Source: Pseudomonadota bacterium (GTDB lineage: Bacteria > Pseudomonadota > Gammaproteobacteria > Burkholderiales > Burkholderiaceae_F). From it: DNA of 64,000 nucleotides. The stretch covers positions 1 to 64,000 of the forward strand of contig JAEZVV010000008.1 of assembly GCA_023443095.1 (NCBI GenBank), in the 5' to 3' direction. Under the pieces are notes generated by a model, which worked only from the letters and a program-made list of their open reading frames with translations, ran no database searches and was not told where the DNA came from. The first letter of the stretch is position 1. Each line of letters begins with the position of its first letter. Shown one piece after another: positions 44,270-52,142 of this stretch. Both the position numbers and the translations under genes were made by a program.

Positions 44270-45073
44270 ATGCCCTCCGAAGCTTTTGTTGAAATCGACC
44301 GTCTGAGCTTTGGTTACGACGGACGCACCATATTGAACGATGTCTCGCTGCGCTTTCCGCGCGGGCGGGTGATCGCGATCATGGGTGGCTCGGGCATGGG
44401 CAAGACCACGCTGCTCAAGCTGATCGGCGGCCTGCTGGTGCCTCGCGCCGGCAGCATCCGCATCGGTGGCGAAAAGGTCGAGCCCCGCGAACGGGACAAG
44501 CTTTTCGCCCTGCGCCATCGCATTGGCATGTTGTTCCAGTTCGGCGCCTTGTTCACCGACCTGTCGGTGTTCGACAACGTCGCTTTTCCGCTGCGCGAAC
44601 ACAGCCGCCTGCCGGAATCGATGATTCGCGACCTGGTGCTGATGAAGCTCAACGCCGTCGGCCTGCGCGGTGCCGCGCAGTTGAAGCCGGCCGAAATTTC
44701 CGGCGGCATGGCGCGCCGCGTGGCACTGGCGCGGGCGATCGCGCTCGACCCCGAACTCATCATGTACGACGAGCCTTTCGCCGGTCTCGATCCGATCTCG
44801 CTCGGCGTCACCGCCAACCTGATCCGGCGCCTCAACGATGCCTTGCATGCCACCTCGATCGTCGTCACCCACGACGTGACCGAGACCTTCCAGATCGCCG
44901 ACTACGTGTATGTGATCTCTTCGGGCCGGGTGGCGGCCGAAGGCACGCCGGCGCAGCTGCGCGACTCGACCGACCCCTTCGTGCGCCAGTTCATCGACGG
45001 CGCACCGGACGGCCCGGTGGCTTTTCATTACCCGGCGCTGCCGCTGGCGCAGGACCTGGGGGTGGCGCCATGA
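44270..45073 (+). CDS. mlaF: Phospholipid transport ATP-binding protein MlaF
   Basis: The product is 267 residues. Walker A reads GGSGMGKTT (39-47), the signature is ISGGMARRVALARA, and Walker B is LIMYDEPFAGLDP. MlaF powers the MlaFEDB complex that moves phospholipids across the periplasm to keep the outer membrane asymmetric. The start has no visible ribosome site, so initiation there is odd, but no other start fits the family. It overlaps mlaE by 4 bases. Confidence 0.96.
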   Translation: MPSEAFVEIDRLSFGYDGRTILNDVSLRFPRGRVIAIMGGSGMGKTTLLKLIGGLLVPRAGSIRIGGEKVEPRERDKLFALRHRIGMLFQFGALFTDLSVFDNVAFPLREHSRLPESMIRDLVLMKLNAVGLRGAAQLKPAEISGGMARRVALARAIALDPELIMYDEPFAGLDPISLGVTANLIRRLNDALHATSIVVTHDVTETFQIADYVYVISSGRVAAEGTPAQLRDSTDPFVRQFIDGAPDGPVAFHYPALPLAQDLGVAP

Positions 45074-45858
45074 CGGTGGCCGGATCGATCCAGGCGCTGG
45101 GGGCGGCGAGCTTGAAGTTCGTCGTCTCGCTCGGCCACGCCGGCCTGTTTTTCCTGAGCCTGATGCGCGCCATGCCCGCCGCGTTGCGACGCTTCTGGCT
45201 GGTGGTGGTGCAGATTCACTTCATCGGCAATTTCTCGCTGGTGATCATCGTGGTGTCCGGCCTTTTCGTCGGCTTCGTGCTCGGCTTGCAGGGGTATTAC
45301 ACCTTGTCGCGCTACGGCTCCGAGGAGGCGCTGGGCGTGCTGGTGGCGCTGTCGCTGGTGCGCGAGCTCGGGCCGGTGGTCACGGCCCTGCTGTTTGCCG
45401 GGCGCGCGGGAACCTCGTTGACGGCCGAGATCGGGCTGATGCGGGCGGGCGAGCAACTGGCGGCGATGGAGATGATGGGGGTCGACCCGGTGAGCCGGGT
45501 GCTGGCGCCGCGTTTTGTCGCCGGGGTGGTGGCGATGCCGCTGCTGGCGGCGATGTTCTCCGCGGTCGGCATCATCGGCGGCTGGATCGTCGGGGTGCCG
45601 ATGATAGGTATCGATGCCGGCAGCTTCTGGTCGCAGATGCAGTCGGGGGTCGAGGTCTGGGCCGACGTCGGCAACGGGGTGGTCAAAAGCGCCGTGTTCG
45701 GCGTTGCGGTGACCGCCATCTCGCTTTATCAAGGTTACGAAGCGCGGCCCACGCCCGAAGGGGTGGCGCACGCAACGACCCGCACCGTGGTGATTTCGTC
45801 GCTCACGGTGCTGGGGCTGGATTTCATTCTGACGGCGCTGATGTTTTCGACGCCATAG
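45070..45858 (+). CDS. mlaE: Phospholipid transport permease MlaE
   Basis: The product is 262 residues with about five to six membrane segments. The MlaE motifs ALSLVRELGPVVTALLFAGRAGTSLTAEIG (flanks SLVRELGPV and AGRAGTSLTAEIG) and MEMMGVDPVSRVLAPRF are clear. It is the inner-membrane core of MlaFEDB. It overlaps mlaF (ATGA) and is 17 bases before mlaD. Confidence 0.96.
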   Translation: MTVAGSIQALGAASLKFVVSLGHAGLFFLSLMRAMPAALRRFWLVVVQIHFIGNFSLVIIVVSGLFVGFVLGLQGYYTLSRYGSEEALGVLVALSLVRELGPVVTALLFAGRAGTSLTAEIGLMRAGEQLAAMEMMGVDPVSRVLAPRFVAGVVAMPLLAAMFSAVGIIGGWIVGVPMIGIDAGSFWSQMQSGVEVWADVGNGVVKSAVFGVAVTAISLYQGYEARPTPEGVAHATTRTVVISSLTVLGLDFILTALMFSTP

Positions 45859-45875
45859 GTCGGTCGAGGTGAGGC

Positions 45876-46358
45876 ATGGGACGCAAAGGCGTTGAACTGA
45901 TGGTGGGCTTGTTCGTGTTGGCGGGCGGAGTGGCGCTGCTGTTTCTGGCACTGCAAGCGGCCAACCTCGGCAGCTTTTCGAGCGGGCCGTCGTACACGAT
46001 CAGCGCGAAGTTCGACAACATCGGCGGCTTGAAGCCGCGGGCGCCGGTCAAAAGCGCCGGCGTGGTGGTGGGGCGGGTGTCGGCGATCGGCTTCGACAAT
46101 CAGAGCTTCCAGGCGGTAGTTACCCTGGAACTTGAGCGCCGCTACGAGTTTCCTCTGGATACCTCGGCCAAAATCCTCACATCAGGTCTGCTGGGCGAGC
46201 AATACGTGGGGCTGGAAGCCGGCGGCGACGACAAGAATCTGGCTGCCGGCGGCGTGATCCGAGTGACCCAGTCGGCCGTGGTGCTGGAGAACCTGATCAG
46301 CCAGTTTCTCTTCAGCAAGGCCGAATCACAGCCGGAGCAGCCCGCTGCGGGCAAGTGA
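45876..46358 (+). CDS. mlaD: MCE-domain lipid-binding protein MlaD
   Basis: The product is 160 residues: an N-terminal membrane helix (about 8-30) and one MCE domain (about 38-118; FDNIGGLKPRAPVKSAGVVVGRV) ending with the LLGEQYVGLEAGG motif. MlaD forms a hexameric ring that guides lipid between MlaC and MlaE. The start follows GAGGTGAGGC at 45865-45875. The E. coli protein is slightly longer at the C-terminus. Confidence 0.95.
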   Translation: MGRKGVELMVGLFVLAGGVALLFLALQAANLGSFSSGPSYTISAKFDNIGGLKPRAPVKSAGVVVGRVSAIGFDNQSFQAVVTLELERRYEFPLDTSAKILTSGLLGEQYVGLEAGGDDKNLAAGGVIRVTQSAVVLENLISQFLFSKAESQPEQPAAGK

Positions 46359-46402
46359 GCGTCAGTTGGCGCAATAGACTTGCCCTCGTAAGGAAACACA
46401 GA

Positions 46403-47188
46403 ATGTTCAGTTATTCATGGTGGCAAAGGCTGGGTCGGGTGGCGCTGGCAGGATCGGCGCTGATGCTGGCCGCCTGTGCCAGCGTGCCACCCAATGCCGG
46501 CCAGGATCGCCGCGATCCGCTCGAGAGTCTCAACCGTCAGACCTTTGCTTTCAACGACGCGCTCGATCGCGCCGCGATCCGTCCGGTGGCCAAGGCCTAC
46601 GCCGATTATTTGCCCGACGGCGTGCGCGAGTGTTTCGGCAACGCTTTTTCGAACCTGCGCGAACCGTCGAACGCCGTCAACAACCTGCTGCAGGGCAAGC
46701 CCGAGGCAGCAGTCTGGTCGGGCGTTCGCCTGCTGCTCAACAGCACTTTCGGCCTGGTCGGCTGCTTCGATGTGGCGGGGCAGTCGGGCATCGAGCGCCA
46801 CCCGGAAGATTTCGGCCAGACCCTAGGGGTGTGGGGCTTCGGCACCGGCGCCTACCTGGTGCTGCCGGTGTTCGGCCCCTCGAGCGTGCGCGACACCACC
46901 GGCCTGGGGGTCGAGACCTTCCTCGATCCCAACTTTTATATGGAAGAGCCGGCCGCCGCCTGGGGTCTTGCGACTGCGCGGGTGATCAACCTGCGGGCGG
47001 AGCTGCTGCCGGCCGACAAGCTGCTCGACACTGCGCTCGACCCCTATCTGGCCGTGCGCGAAGCGTATTTCCAGCGTCGCCGTAGCCTGGTCTACGACGG
47101 CTACGCCCCGCTCGAGATCGAACCCGACGAGGCGCCTAATCCGCCCGCCGAGCCTGCGCCCCAGGCTCCTGCGGCCGAGCCGCATTGA
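46403..47188 (+). CDS. mlaA: Outer-membrane phospholipid-removal lipoprotein MlaA (VacJ)
   Basis: The product is 261 residues from ATG 46403, which has AAGGA at 46390-46394; a GTG at 46355 inside mlaD would spoil the signal peptide. The lipobox LAAC ends at Cys25. Family motifs are DPLESLNRQTFAFND, LREPSNAVNNLLQGK and ERHPEDFGQTLGVWG. MlaA takes mislocalised phospholipids from the outer leaflet. In E. coli it is encoded away from mlaFEDCB; here it is inside the operon. Confidence 0.95.
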   Translation: MFSYSWWQRLGRVALAGSALMLAACASVPPNAGQDRRDPLESLNRQTFAFNDALDRAAIRPVAKAYADYLPDGVRECFGNAFSNLREPSNAVNNLLQGKPEAAVWSGVRLLLNSTFGLVGCFDVAGQSGIERHPEDFGQTLGVWGFGTGAYLVLPVFGPSSVRDTTGLGVETFLDPNFYMEEPAAAWGLATARVINLRAELLPADKLLDTALDPYLAVREAYFQRRRSLVYDGYAPLEIEPDEAPNPPAEPAPQAPAAEPH

Positions 47189-47208
47189 TTGCGGCCCCTT
47201 CTTTTTTT
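47179..47208 (+). terminator. Terminator-like hairpin spanning the mlaA stop
   Basis: GCCGCA (47179-47184) pairs with TGCGGC (47190-47195), loop TTGAT, followed by CCCTTC and TTTTTTT (47202-47208). The stem is short but the T-run is long. It lies between mlaA and mlaC and could lower expression of the distal genes. Confidence 0.45.
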
Positions 47209-47218
47209 GAGATCCACG

Positions 47219-47866
47219 ATGACCCGATTCCTTCAACGTCTGCTCGGCTTCGTCGCCGCGAGTTTCGTGCTCGCCGCGTCGGCGCAAGGGACGGCGGCCG
47301 CGAACATGGCGGCCAGCCCCGACATCTTCGTGCGCGACATCTCGAACCAGGTGCTCGACGCCATCCGCGCCGACAAGCAGCTCGCCGCCGGCGAGCCGGC
47401 GCGAGTGCAGAAACTGGTCGACGAGAAAATCCTGCCTTATACCGATTTCTCGCGCATGACCCAGCTCGCGGCCGGCCGCGGCTGGCGCCAGGCCACGCCC
47501 GAGCAGCGCCAGCAGCTGACGGCTGAGTTTCGCACGCTGCTGATGCGGGTTTATTCGGGGGCCTTGTCGCAGGTGCGCGACCACAAGGTCGAGTTAAAGC
47601 CCTTCCGCGCCCAGGCCTCGGACACCGACGTGATCGTCCGCTCGGCCCTGGTCGCTTCGCGCGGCGAGCCGATCCCGCTCGACTACCGCCTGATGAAGAC
47701 CGATGCCGGCTGGAAGATCTACGACGTCAACGTCGCCGGCGTGTGGCTGGTCGAGAACTATCGCACCCAGTTCGCGCAGGCGATCAATGCCGGCGGCATC
47801 GACGGCCTCATCAAGCAGCTCGCCGATCGCAACCGCGCCCTCGAAGCGGCGGCCAAGAAGGGCTGA
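47219..47866 (+). CDS. mlaC: Periplasmic phospholipid-binding protein MlaC
   Basis: The product is 215 residues with a signal peptide of about 24 residues. The Tol-Tol-Ttg2 domain has KLVDEKILPYTDFSRMTQLAAGRGWR (flanks KLVDEKILPYTDF and AGRGWR) and the late IYDVNVAGVWLVENYR. It shuttles lipid between MlaA and MlaD. The ATG at 47219 is chosen for the signal peptide; an upstream TTG adds ten atypical residues. Three bases separate it from mlaB. Confidence 0.95.
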   Translation: MTRFLQRLLGFVAASFVLAASAQGTAAANMAASPDIFVRDISNQVLDAIRADKQLAAGEPARVQKLVDEKILPYTDFSRMTQLAAGRGWRQATPEQRQQLTAEFRTLLMRVYSGALSQVRDHKVELKPFRAQASDTDVIVRSALVASRGEPIPLDYRLMKTDAGWKIYDVNVAGVWLVENYRTQFAQAINAGGIDGLIKQLADRNRALEAAAKKG

Positions 47867-47869
47867 GCC

Positions 47870-48142
47870 ATGCGGATCGAAGCCTCCTCGCTGACGTTTG
47901 CCAATGCTGCCGAGATCGCTCGCGCCGGCTTGGCGCAGCTGCAGGCGGGCGATGGCGAGTTCGATTTTTCGGCGGTCGAGCGGGTCGACTCGGCCGCGCT
48001 GGCGCTGATCCTCGACTGGCTGCGTGCGGCTCAGGCCGGCCAGCGCACGCTGGTTCTGCGGGATCTCCCGCGGAACCTGCTCGACCTGGCCGCTCTTTAC
48101 GGTCTGGCCGACCTCATCGCCCCCCATCACCATCACTCCTGA
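47870..48142 (+). CDS. mlaB: STAS-domain protein MlaB
   Basis: The product is 90 residues, a single STAS domain. FDFSAVERVDSAALALILDWLRAAQ (flanks DFSAVERVDSAALAL) matches the helix that binds MlaF and stabilises the transporter. It is the last gene of the mla set. The C-terminus ends in four histidines in a row of six residues (HHHHS), which is unusual but may be chance. Confidence 0.9.
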   Translation: MRIEASSLTFANAAEIARAGLAQLQAGDGEFDFSAVERVDSAALALILDWLRAAQAGQRTLVLRDLPRNLLDLAALYGLADLIAPHHHHS

Positions 48143-48203
48143 GCGGCGGCGGCGGGCTCTTCCTTACAATCGGGGACCGCCGCTCCCAGCTGCGGTCAGA
48201 GCC

Positions 48204-49112
48204 ATGTCCATTCCCGCGATCGAGATCTCCCGAGTATCCAAACGCTACGGCACCCTCAAGGCGCTCGACGAGGTCAGCCTGCGCGTCGAACCGGGCGAGT
48301 TCTTCGGCTTGCTGGGGCCCAACGGCGCCGGCAAGACCACGCTGATCTCGATCATCGCCGGCCTGACTCGAGCCAGCGAAGGGGTGGTGAAGGTGATGGG
48401 GCACGACGTCGTGAGCGACTTCCGCGCCGCCCGCCTGGCGCTCGGCGTGGTGCCGCAGGAACTGGCTTTTGATCCCTTCTTCTCGGTGCGCGAGACCTTG
48501 CGCTTCCAGAGCGGTTATTACGGCATCGCAAGAAACGACGACTGGATCGACGAGGTGCTCGCCAATCTCGGTCTGACGGCCAAAGCCGACGCCAATATGC
48601 GGGCGCTGTCGGGCGGGATGAAGCGGCGGGTCCTGGTGGCGCAGGCGCTGGTGCACAAGCCGCCGGTGATCGTCCTCGACGAGCCGACCGCCGGGGTCGA
48701 CGTCGAACTGCGCCGCACGCTGTGGGACTTCATCCGCCGCCTCAACGCCGAGGGCCACACCATCGTCCTCACCACGCATTACCTCGAGGAAGCCCAGGCC
48801 TTGTGCACGCGGCTGGCGATGCTCAAGACCGGCCGCGTGATCGCGCTCGAAAACACTCGCGCCCTGCTCAAGCGTTTTTCGGGGCTGCAGATGCGGCTGC
48901 GGGTGATCGGCGCCGAACTGCCGGCCGAACTCGCGCCACGGCTGATGGGGCGCGAGATCGACCTCTATACCTTGCGGCTGGCCTCGCCCGACGATATCGC
49001 CGAAGTGCTTGCTGCCTGCCGTCGCGCCGGCGCAGTGATCGACGATGTCGAAGTCGGTCCGGCCGATCTCGAAGACGTGTTCCTGCAACTGACCTCGGAC
49101 AAGGCCGCGTGA
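48204..49112 (+). CDS. ABC transporter ATP-binding protein, YadG family
   Basis: The product is 302 residues. Walker A GPNGAGKT, Q-loop VVPQELAFDPFFSVRETLRF, signature LSGGMKRRVLVAQAL and Walker B VIVLDEPTAGVDVELRR match E. coli YadG closely. The ATG at 48204 gives the family N-terminus; upstream codons overlap mlaB in another frame. It works with the permease whose start shares one base with its stop. Substrate unknown. Its place between mlaB and ibaG suggests co-transcription with the mla genes. Confidence 0.92.
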   Translation: MSIPAIEISRVSKRYGTLKALDEVSLRVEPGEFFGLLGPNGAGKTTLISIIAGLTRASEGVVKVMGHDVVSDFRAARLALGVVPQELAFDPFFSVRETLRFQSGYYGIARNDDWIDEVLANLGLTAKADANMRALSGGMKRRVLVAQALVHKPPVIVLDEPTAGVDVELRRTLWDFIRRLNAEGHTIVLTTHYLEEAQALCTRLAMLKTGRVIALENTRALLKRFSGLQMRLRVIGAELPAELAPRLMGREIDLYTLRLASPDDIAEVLAACRRAGAVIDDVEVGPADLEDVFLQLTSDKAA

Positions 49113-49897
49113 TGCTGCTGCAAGATTCCCGCTACGACGGCCGAGTGGCTTTCCTGACCTTGTTCCGCAAGGAGATGCTGCGTTTCTGGAAGGTGGCGTT
49201 CCAGACCATAGCGGCGCCGGTGCTCACCGCCGTTTTGTACCTGCTGGTGTTCGGCCAGGTGCTCGAGGCCCACGTCGAAGTCTTTGCCGGCGTCAGCTAC
49301 GCCGCCTTCCTGATTCCCGGGCTGGTGATGATGTCGGTGCTGCAGAACGCTTTTGCCAACTCGTCTTCGTCGCTGATCCAGTCGAAGATCATGGGCAGCC
49401 TGATCTTCGTCCTGTTGCCACCGTTTTCGCGCTGGCAGCTGGGCGCGGCCTATATCGGCGCGGCCGTGGTGCGCGGTCTGGTGGTCGGCCTGGGGGTGTT
49501 CGTGATCACCCTGTGGTGGGCGGTGCCGGCGTTCGAAGCGCCGCTGTGGATCCTCGTCTTCGCCCTGCTGGGCGCCGCCTTGATGGGCTCGCTCGGCCTG
49601 ATCGCCGGCATGTGGGCGGACAAGTTCGACCAGCTCGCCGCCTTCCAGAACTTCATCATCATGCCGGCCACCTTCCTGGCGGGCGTGTTTTATTCGGTGC
49701 GCGGCCTGCCCCCCTTCTGGCAGCAGGTCTCTCACGCGAACCCCTTCTTCTACATGATCGACGGTTTCCGCTACGGCTTCTTCGGCCAGTCCGACGTGAA
49801 CCCGTGGATCTCGCTTGGGGTCGTGGCCGTGAGCTGCGCCGGGGCCACCTCGGTGGCGCTGGTCATGCTCACCCGCGGCTACAAGCTCAAACACTGA
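49112..49897 (+). CDS. ABC-2 type permease, YadH family
   Basis: The product is 261 residues with six predicted helices. SYAAFLIPGLVMMSVLQNAFANSSSS and FLAGVFYSVRGLPPFWQQVSHANPFFYMIDGFRYGF (seen as FYSVRGLPPFW and NPFFYMIDGFRYG) are YadH-type motifs. It overlaps the ATPase stop by one base (TGATG). The pair is conserved in many proteobacteria but its cargo is not established. Confidence 0.92.
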   Translation: MLLQDSRYDGRVAFLTLFRKEMLRFWKVAFQTIAAPVLTAVLYLLVFGQVLEAHVEVFAGVSYAAFLIPGLVMMSVLQNAFANSSSSLIQSKIMGSLIFVLLPPFSRWQLGAAYIGAAVVRGLVVGLGVFVITLWWAVPAFEAPLWILVFALLGAALMGSLGLIAGMWADKFDQLAAFQNFIIMPATFLAGVFYSVRGLPPFWQQVSHANPFFYMIDGFRYGFFGQSDVNPWISLGVVAVSCAGATSVALVMLTRGYKLKH

Positions 49898-49905
49898 GGA
49901 CCCGA

Positions 49906-50157
49906 ATGAGCGCTAGCACTGAAGACATCCGTGGCTGGATCGCCGCCGCCCTGCCGGCTGCCGAGAAAATCGAGGTCAAGGGCGACGGCCACCATTTTTA
50001 TGCGCTGATCGTCAGCTCCGACTTCGAAGGCAAGAACCGGCTCGCCCGCCAGCGTTTGATCCTCGACCCGCTGCGGGCGCGCATCGACAGCAACGAGATC
50101 CATGCCTTGTCCTTCACCGGCACCTTCACGCCGGCGGAATACGCGGCACGTGCCTGA
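49906..50157 (+). CDS. ibaG: BolA-family protein IbaG
   Basis: The product is 83 residues with the BolA fold; the motif VKGDGHHFYALIVSSDFEGKNRLARQRL (seen as GDGHHFYALIVS and FEGKNRLARQR) is diagnostic. BolA proteins bind monothiol glutaredoxins and help traffic iron-sulfur clusters; IbaG affects acid tolerance in E. coli. The gene precedes murA, as in E. coli where it follows mlaB. The start has GAGGACCCGA at 49896-49905. Confidence 0.93.
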   Translation: MSASTEDIRGWIAAALPAAEKIEVKGDGHHFYALIVSSDFEGKNRLARQRLILDPLRARIDSNEIHALSFTGTFTPAEYAARA

Positions 50158-50246
50158 ACTGGCGCGGGCTTGACATCGGTCGGGCCCCGGCGCCCGTTCG
50201 ACCCTGATACTGCGCGGCTCGGCCGCCACTCACTGGGTTCAGAAGA

Positions 50247-51497
50247 ATGGAAAAACTGAAGATTGTTGGCGGCACCCGTCTGGCTGGCGAAGTCCGCGCC
50301 TCCGGCGCGAAAAACGCTGCCCTGCCCATCCTCGCCAGCGCCCTGCTCGCCGACGAGGACCTGGTGCTGGCTAACGTGCCGCAGCTCGCCGACATCACGA
50401 CCATGGCCAAGCTCTTGCGCGGCATGGGCGTGAGCTGGGATCGCAATGGCGACACGGTGCGGCTCAACGCGAGCCAGATCGTCTCGACCGAAGCACCCTA
50501 CGAACTGGTCAAGACCATGCGCGCGTCGATTCTGGTGCTGGGGCCGTTGGTGGCGCGGTTCGGCCAGGCCCGGGTGTCCTTGCCGGGCGGCTGCGCCATC
50601 GGCGCACGGCCGGTCGACCAGCACATCAAGGGCCTGCGCGCGCTGGGGGCCGAGATCGCGATCGAACACGGCTACGTGGTGGCCAAGGCCAAACGCCTGA
50701 AAGGCGCGCGCATCGTCACCGACATGGTGACCGTGACCGGCACCGAGAACCTGATGATGGCCGCGGCGCTGGCCGAAGGTGAAACGGTGATCGACAACGC
50801 GGCCCGCGAACCCGAAGTGCTCGACCTCGCCAACTGCCTCAACGCGATGGGCGCCAGGATCAGCGGTGCCGGCAGCGACCGCATCGTGATCGAAGGCGTC
50901 GAGCGCCTGCACGGCGCCAGCCACAGCGTGATGCCCGACCGCATCGAAACCGGCAGCTTCCTGGTGGCGGCGGTAGCCACCGGCGGCGACATCAAGGTCA
51001 CCGGGGCGGCCCCTGGCACCCTCGACGCGGTGCTGGAAAAGTTGCGCGAAGCCGGTGCCACGGTCGAGACCGGGGTTGACTGGATCCGCGTGCGCAGCGC
51101 CGGCCGGCCGCAGGCGGTGAGCCTGCGCACCGCGCCTTACCCGGCCTTCCCGACCGACATGCAGGCGCAGTTCATGGCGCTCAACTGCATCGCCGACGGC
51201 ACCGCCCGCATCACCGAGACCATCTTCGAGAACCGCTACATGCACGTGCCGGAGCTGCAGCGCCTGGGCGCGAAGATCGACATCGACGGCCACACCGCGA
51301 TCGTCCACGGCGTGCAGCACCTGTCGGGCGCGACCGTGATGGCGACCGATCTGCGGGCCTCGGCCTCGCTCGTGATCGCGGCCCTGGCGGCCGAAGGCGA
51401 GAGCCTGGTCGACCGCATCTACCACCTCGACCGCGGCTACGAAAAGATGGAAGCCAAGCTTGCCGCCCTCGGCGCCAACATCACGAGGGTCGCGTGA
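50247..51497 (+). CDS. murA: UDP-N-acetylglucosamine 1-carboxyvinyltransferase
   Basis: The product is 416 residues. It transfers enolpyruvate from PEP to UDP-GlcNAc, the first committed step of peptidoglycan synthesis. The active-site Cys116 is in SLPGGCAIGARPVDQH, so the enzyme should be fosfomycin-sensitive in principle, and Lys22 is in GAKNAALP. Its stop overlaps hisG by 4 bases (GTGA), joining cell-wall and histidine genes in one transcript. Confidence 0.97.
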   Translation: MEKLKIVGGTRLAGEVRASGAKNAALPILASALLADEDLVLANVPQLADITTMAKLLRGMGVSWDRNGDTVRLNASQIVSTEAPYELVKTMRASILVLGPLVARFGQARVSLPGGCAIGARPVDQHIKGLRALGAEIAIEHGYVVAKAKRLKGARIVTDMVTVTGTENLMMAAALAEGETVIDNAAREPEVLDLANCLNAMGARISGAGSDRIVIEGVERLHGASHSVMPDRIETGSFLVAAVATGGDIKVTGAAPGTLDAVLEKLREAGATVETGVDWIRVRSAGRPQAVSLRTAPYPAFPTDMQAQFMALNCIADGTARITETIFENRYMHVPELQRLGAKIDIDGHTAIVHGVQHLSGATVMATDLRASASLVIAALAAEGESLVDRIYHLDRGYEKMEAKLAALGANITRVA

Positions 51498-52132
51498 TCA
51501 CACTTGCCTTGTCCAAGGGCCGCATCTTCGAGGAGACGCTGCCCTTTCTGGCCGCAGCCGGGGTCGAACCGCTCGAGAACCCCGAGACCTCGCGCAAGCT
51601 GATCATCGCCACCAACCGGCCCGATCTGCGTATCGTCGTGGTGCGAGCCTCCGACGTGCCGACCTATGTTCAGTACGGCGCGGCCGACCTGGGCGTGGCC
51701 GGCAAGGACGTTCTGGTCGAACACGGCGGCGACGGGCTCTACGTGCCGGTCGACCTGAAGATCGCGGCCTGCCGCATGTGTGTGGCCGTGCCCGCCGGCT
51801 TCGATTACGGCAACAGCGTGCGGCGCGGCGCGCGCCTGCGGGTGGCGACCAAGTACCTCAAATACGCCCGCGACCACTTCGCCGAAAAAGGGGTGCACGT
51901 CGATCTGATCAAGCTCTACGGCTCGATGGAGCTGGCGCCGCTTGCCGGTCTGGCCGATGCGATCGTCGACCTGGTGAGCTCGGGCAGCACCTTGCGCGCC
52001 AATAATCTTGTCGAAGTGGAAGAAATCGATCAGATCTCGTCCCGGCTGATCGTCAACCAGTCCGCGCTCAAGCTCAAGCGGATCGAATTGATGCCGCTGA
52101 TCGAGAAAATCGAAGCCGCGGTTGTGAAGTGA
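51494..52132 (+). CDS. hisG: ATP phosphoribosyltransferase, short form HisG
   Basis: The product is 212 residues, the short (HisGS) form lacking the C-terminal histidine-binding domain. It catalyses the first step of histidine synthesis. It starts at GTG 51494 (MITLALSKGRIFEETLP). Motifs include YGAADLGVAGKDVL and DLVSSGSTLRANNL, the phosphate loop. Short HisG needs the regulatory partner HisZ, which is not in this window. Confidence 0.96.
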   Translation: MITLALSKGRIFEETLPFLAAAGVEPLENPETSRKLIIATNRPDLRIVVVRASDVPTYVQYGAADLGVAGKDVLVEHGGDGLYVPVDLKIAACRMCVAVPAGFDYGNSVRRGARLRVATKYLKYARDHFAEKGVHVDLIKLYGSMELAPLAGLADAIVDLVSSGSTLRANNLVEVEEIDQISSRLIVNQSALKLKRIELMPLIEKIEAAVVK

Positions 52133-52142
52133 GAATCCCGGT

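Noticed and set aside
50170..50211. TTGACA before murA as a promoter
   Set aside because: The -35 hexamer is perfect, but the only -10-like sequence (GATACT at 50206) is 30 bases away, too far for sigma-70.
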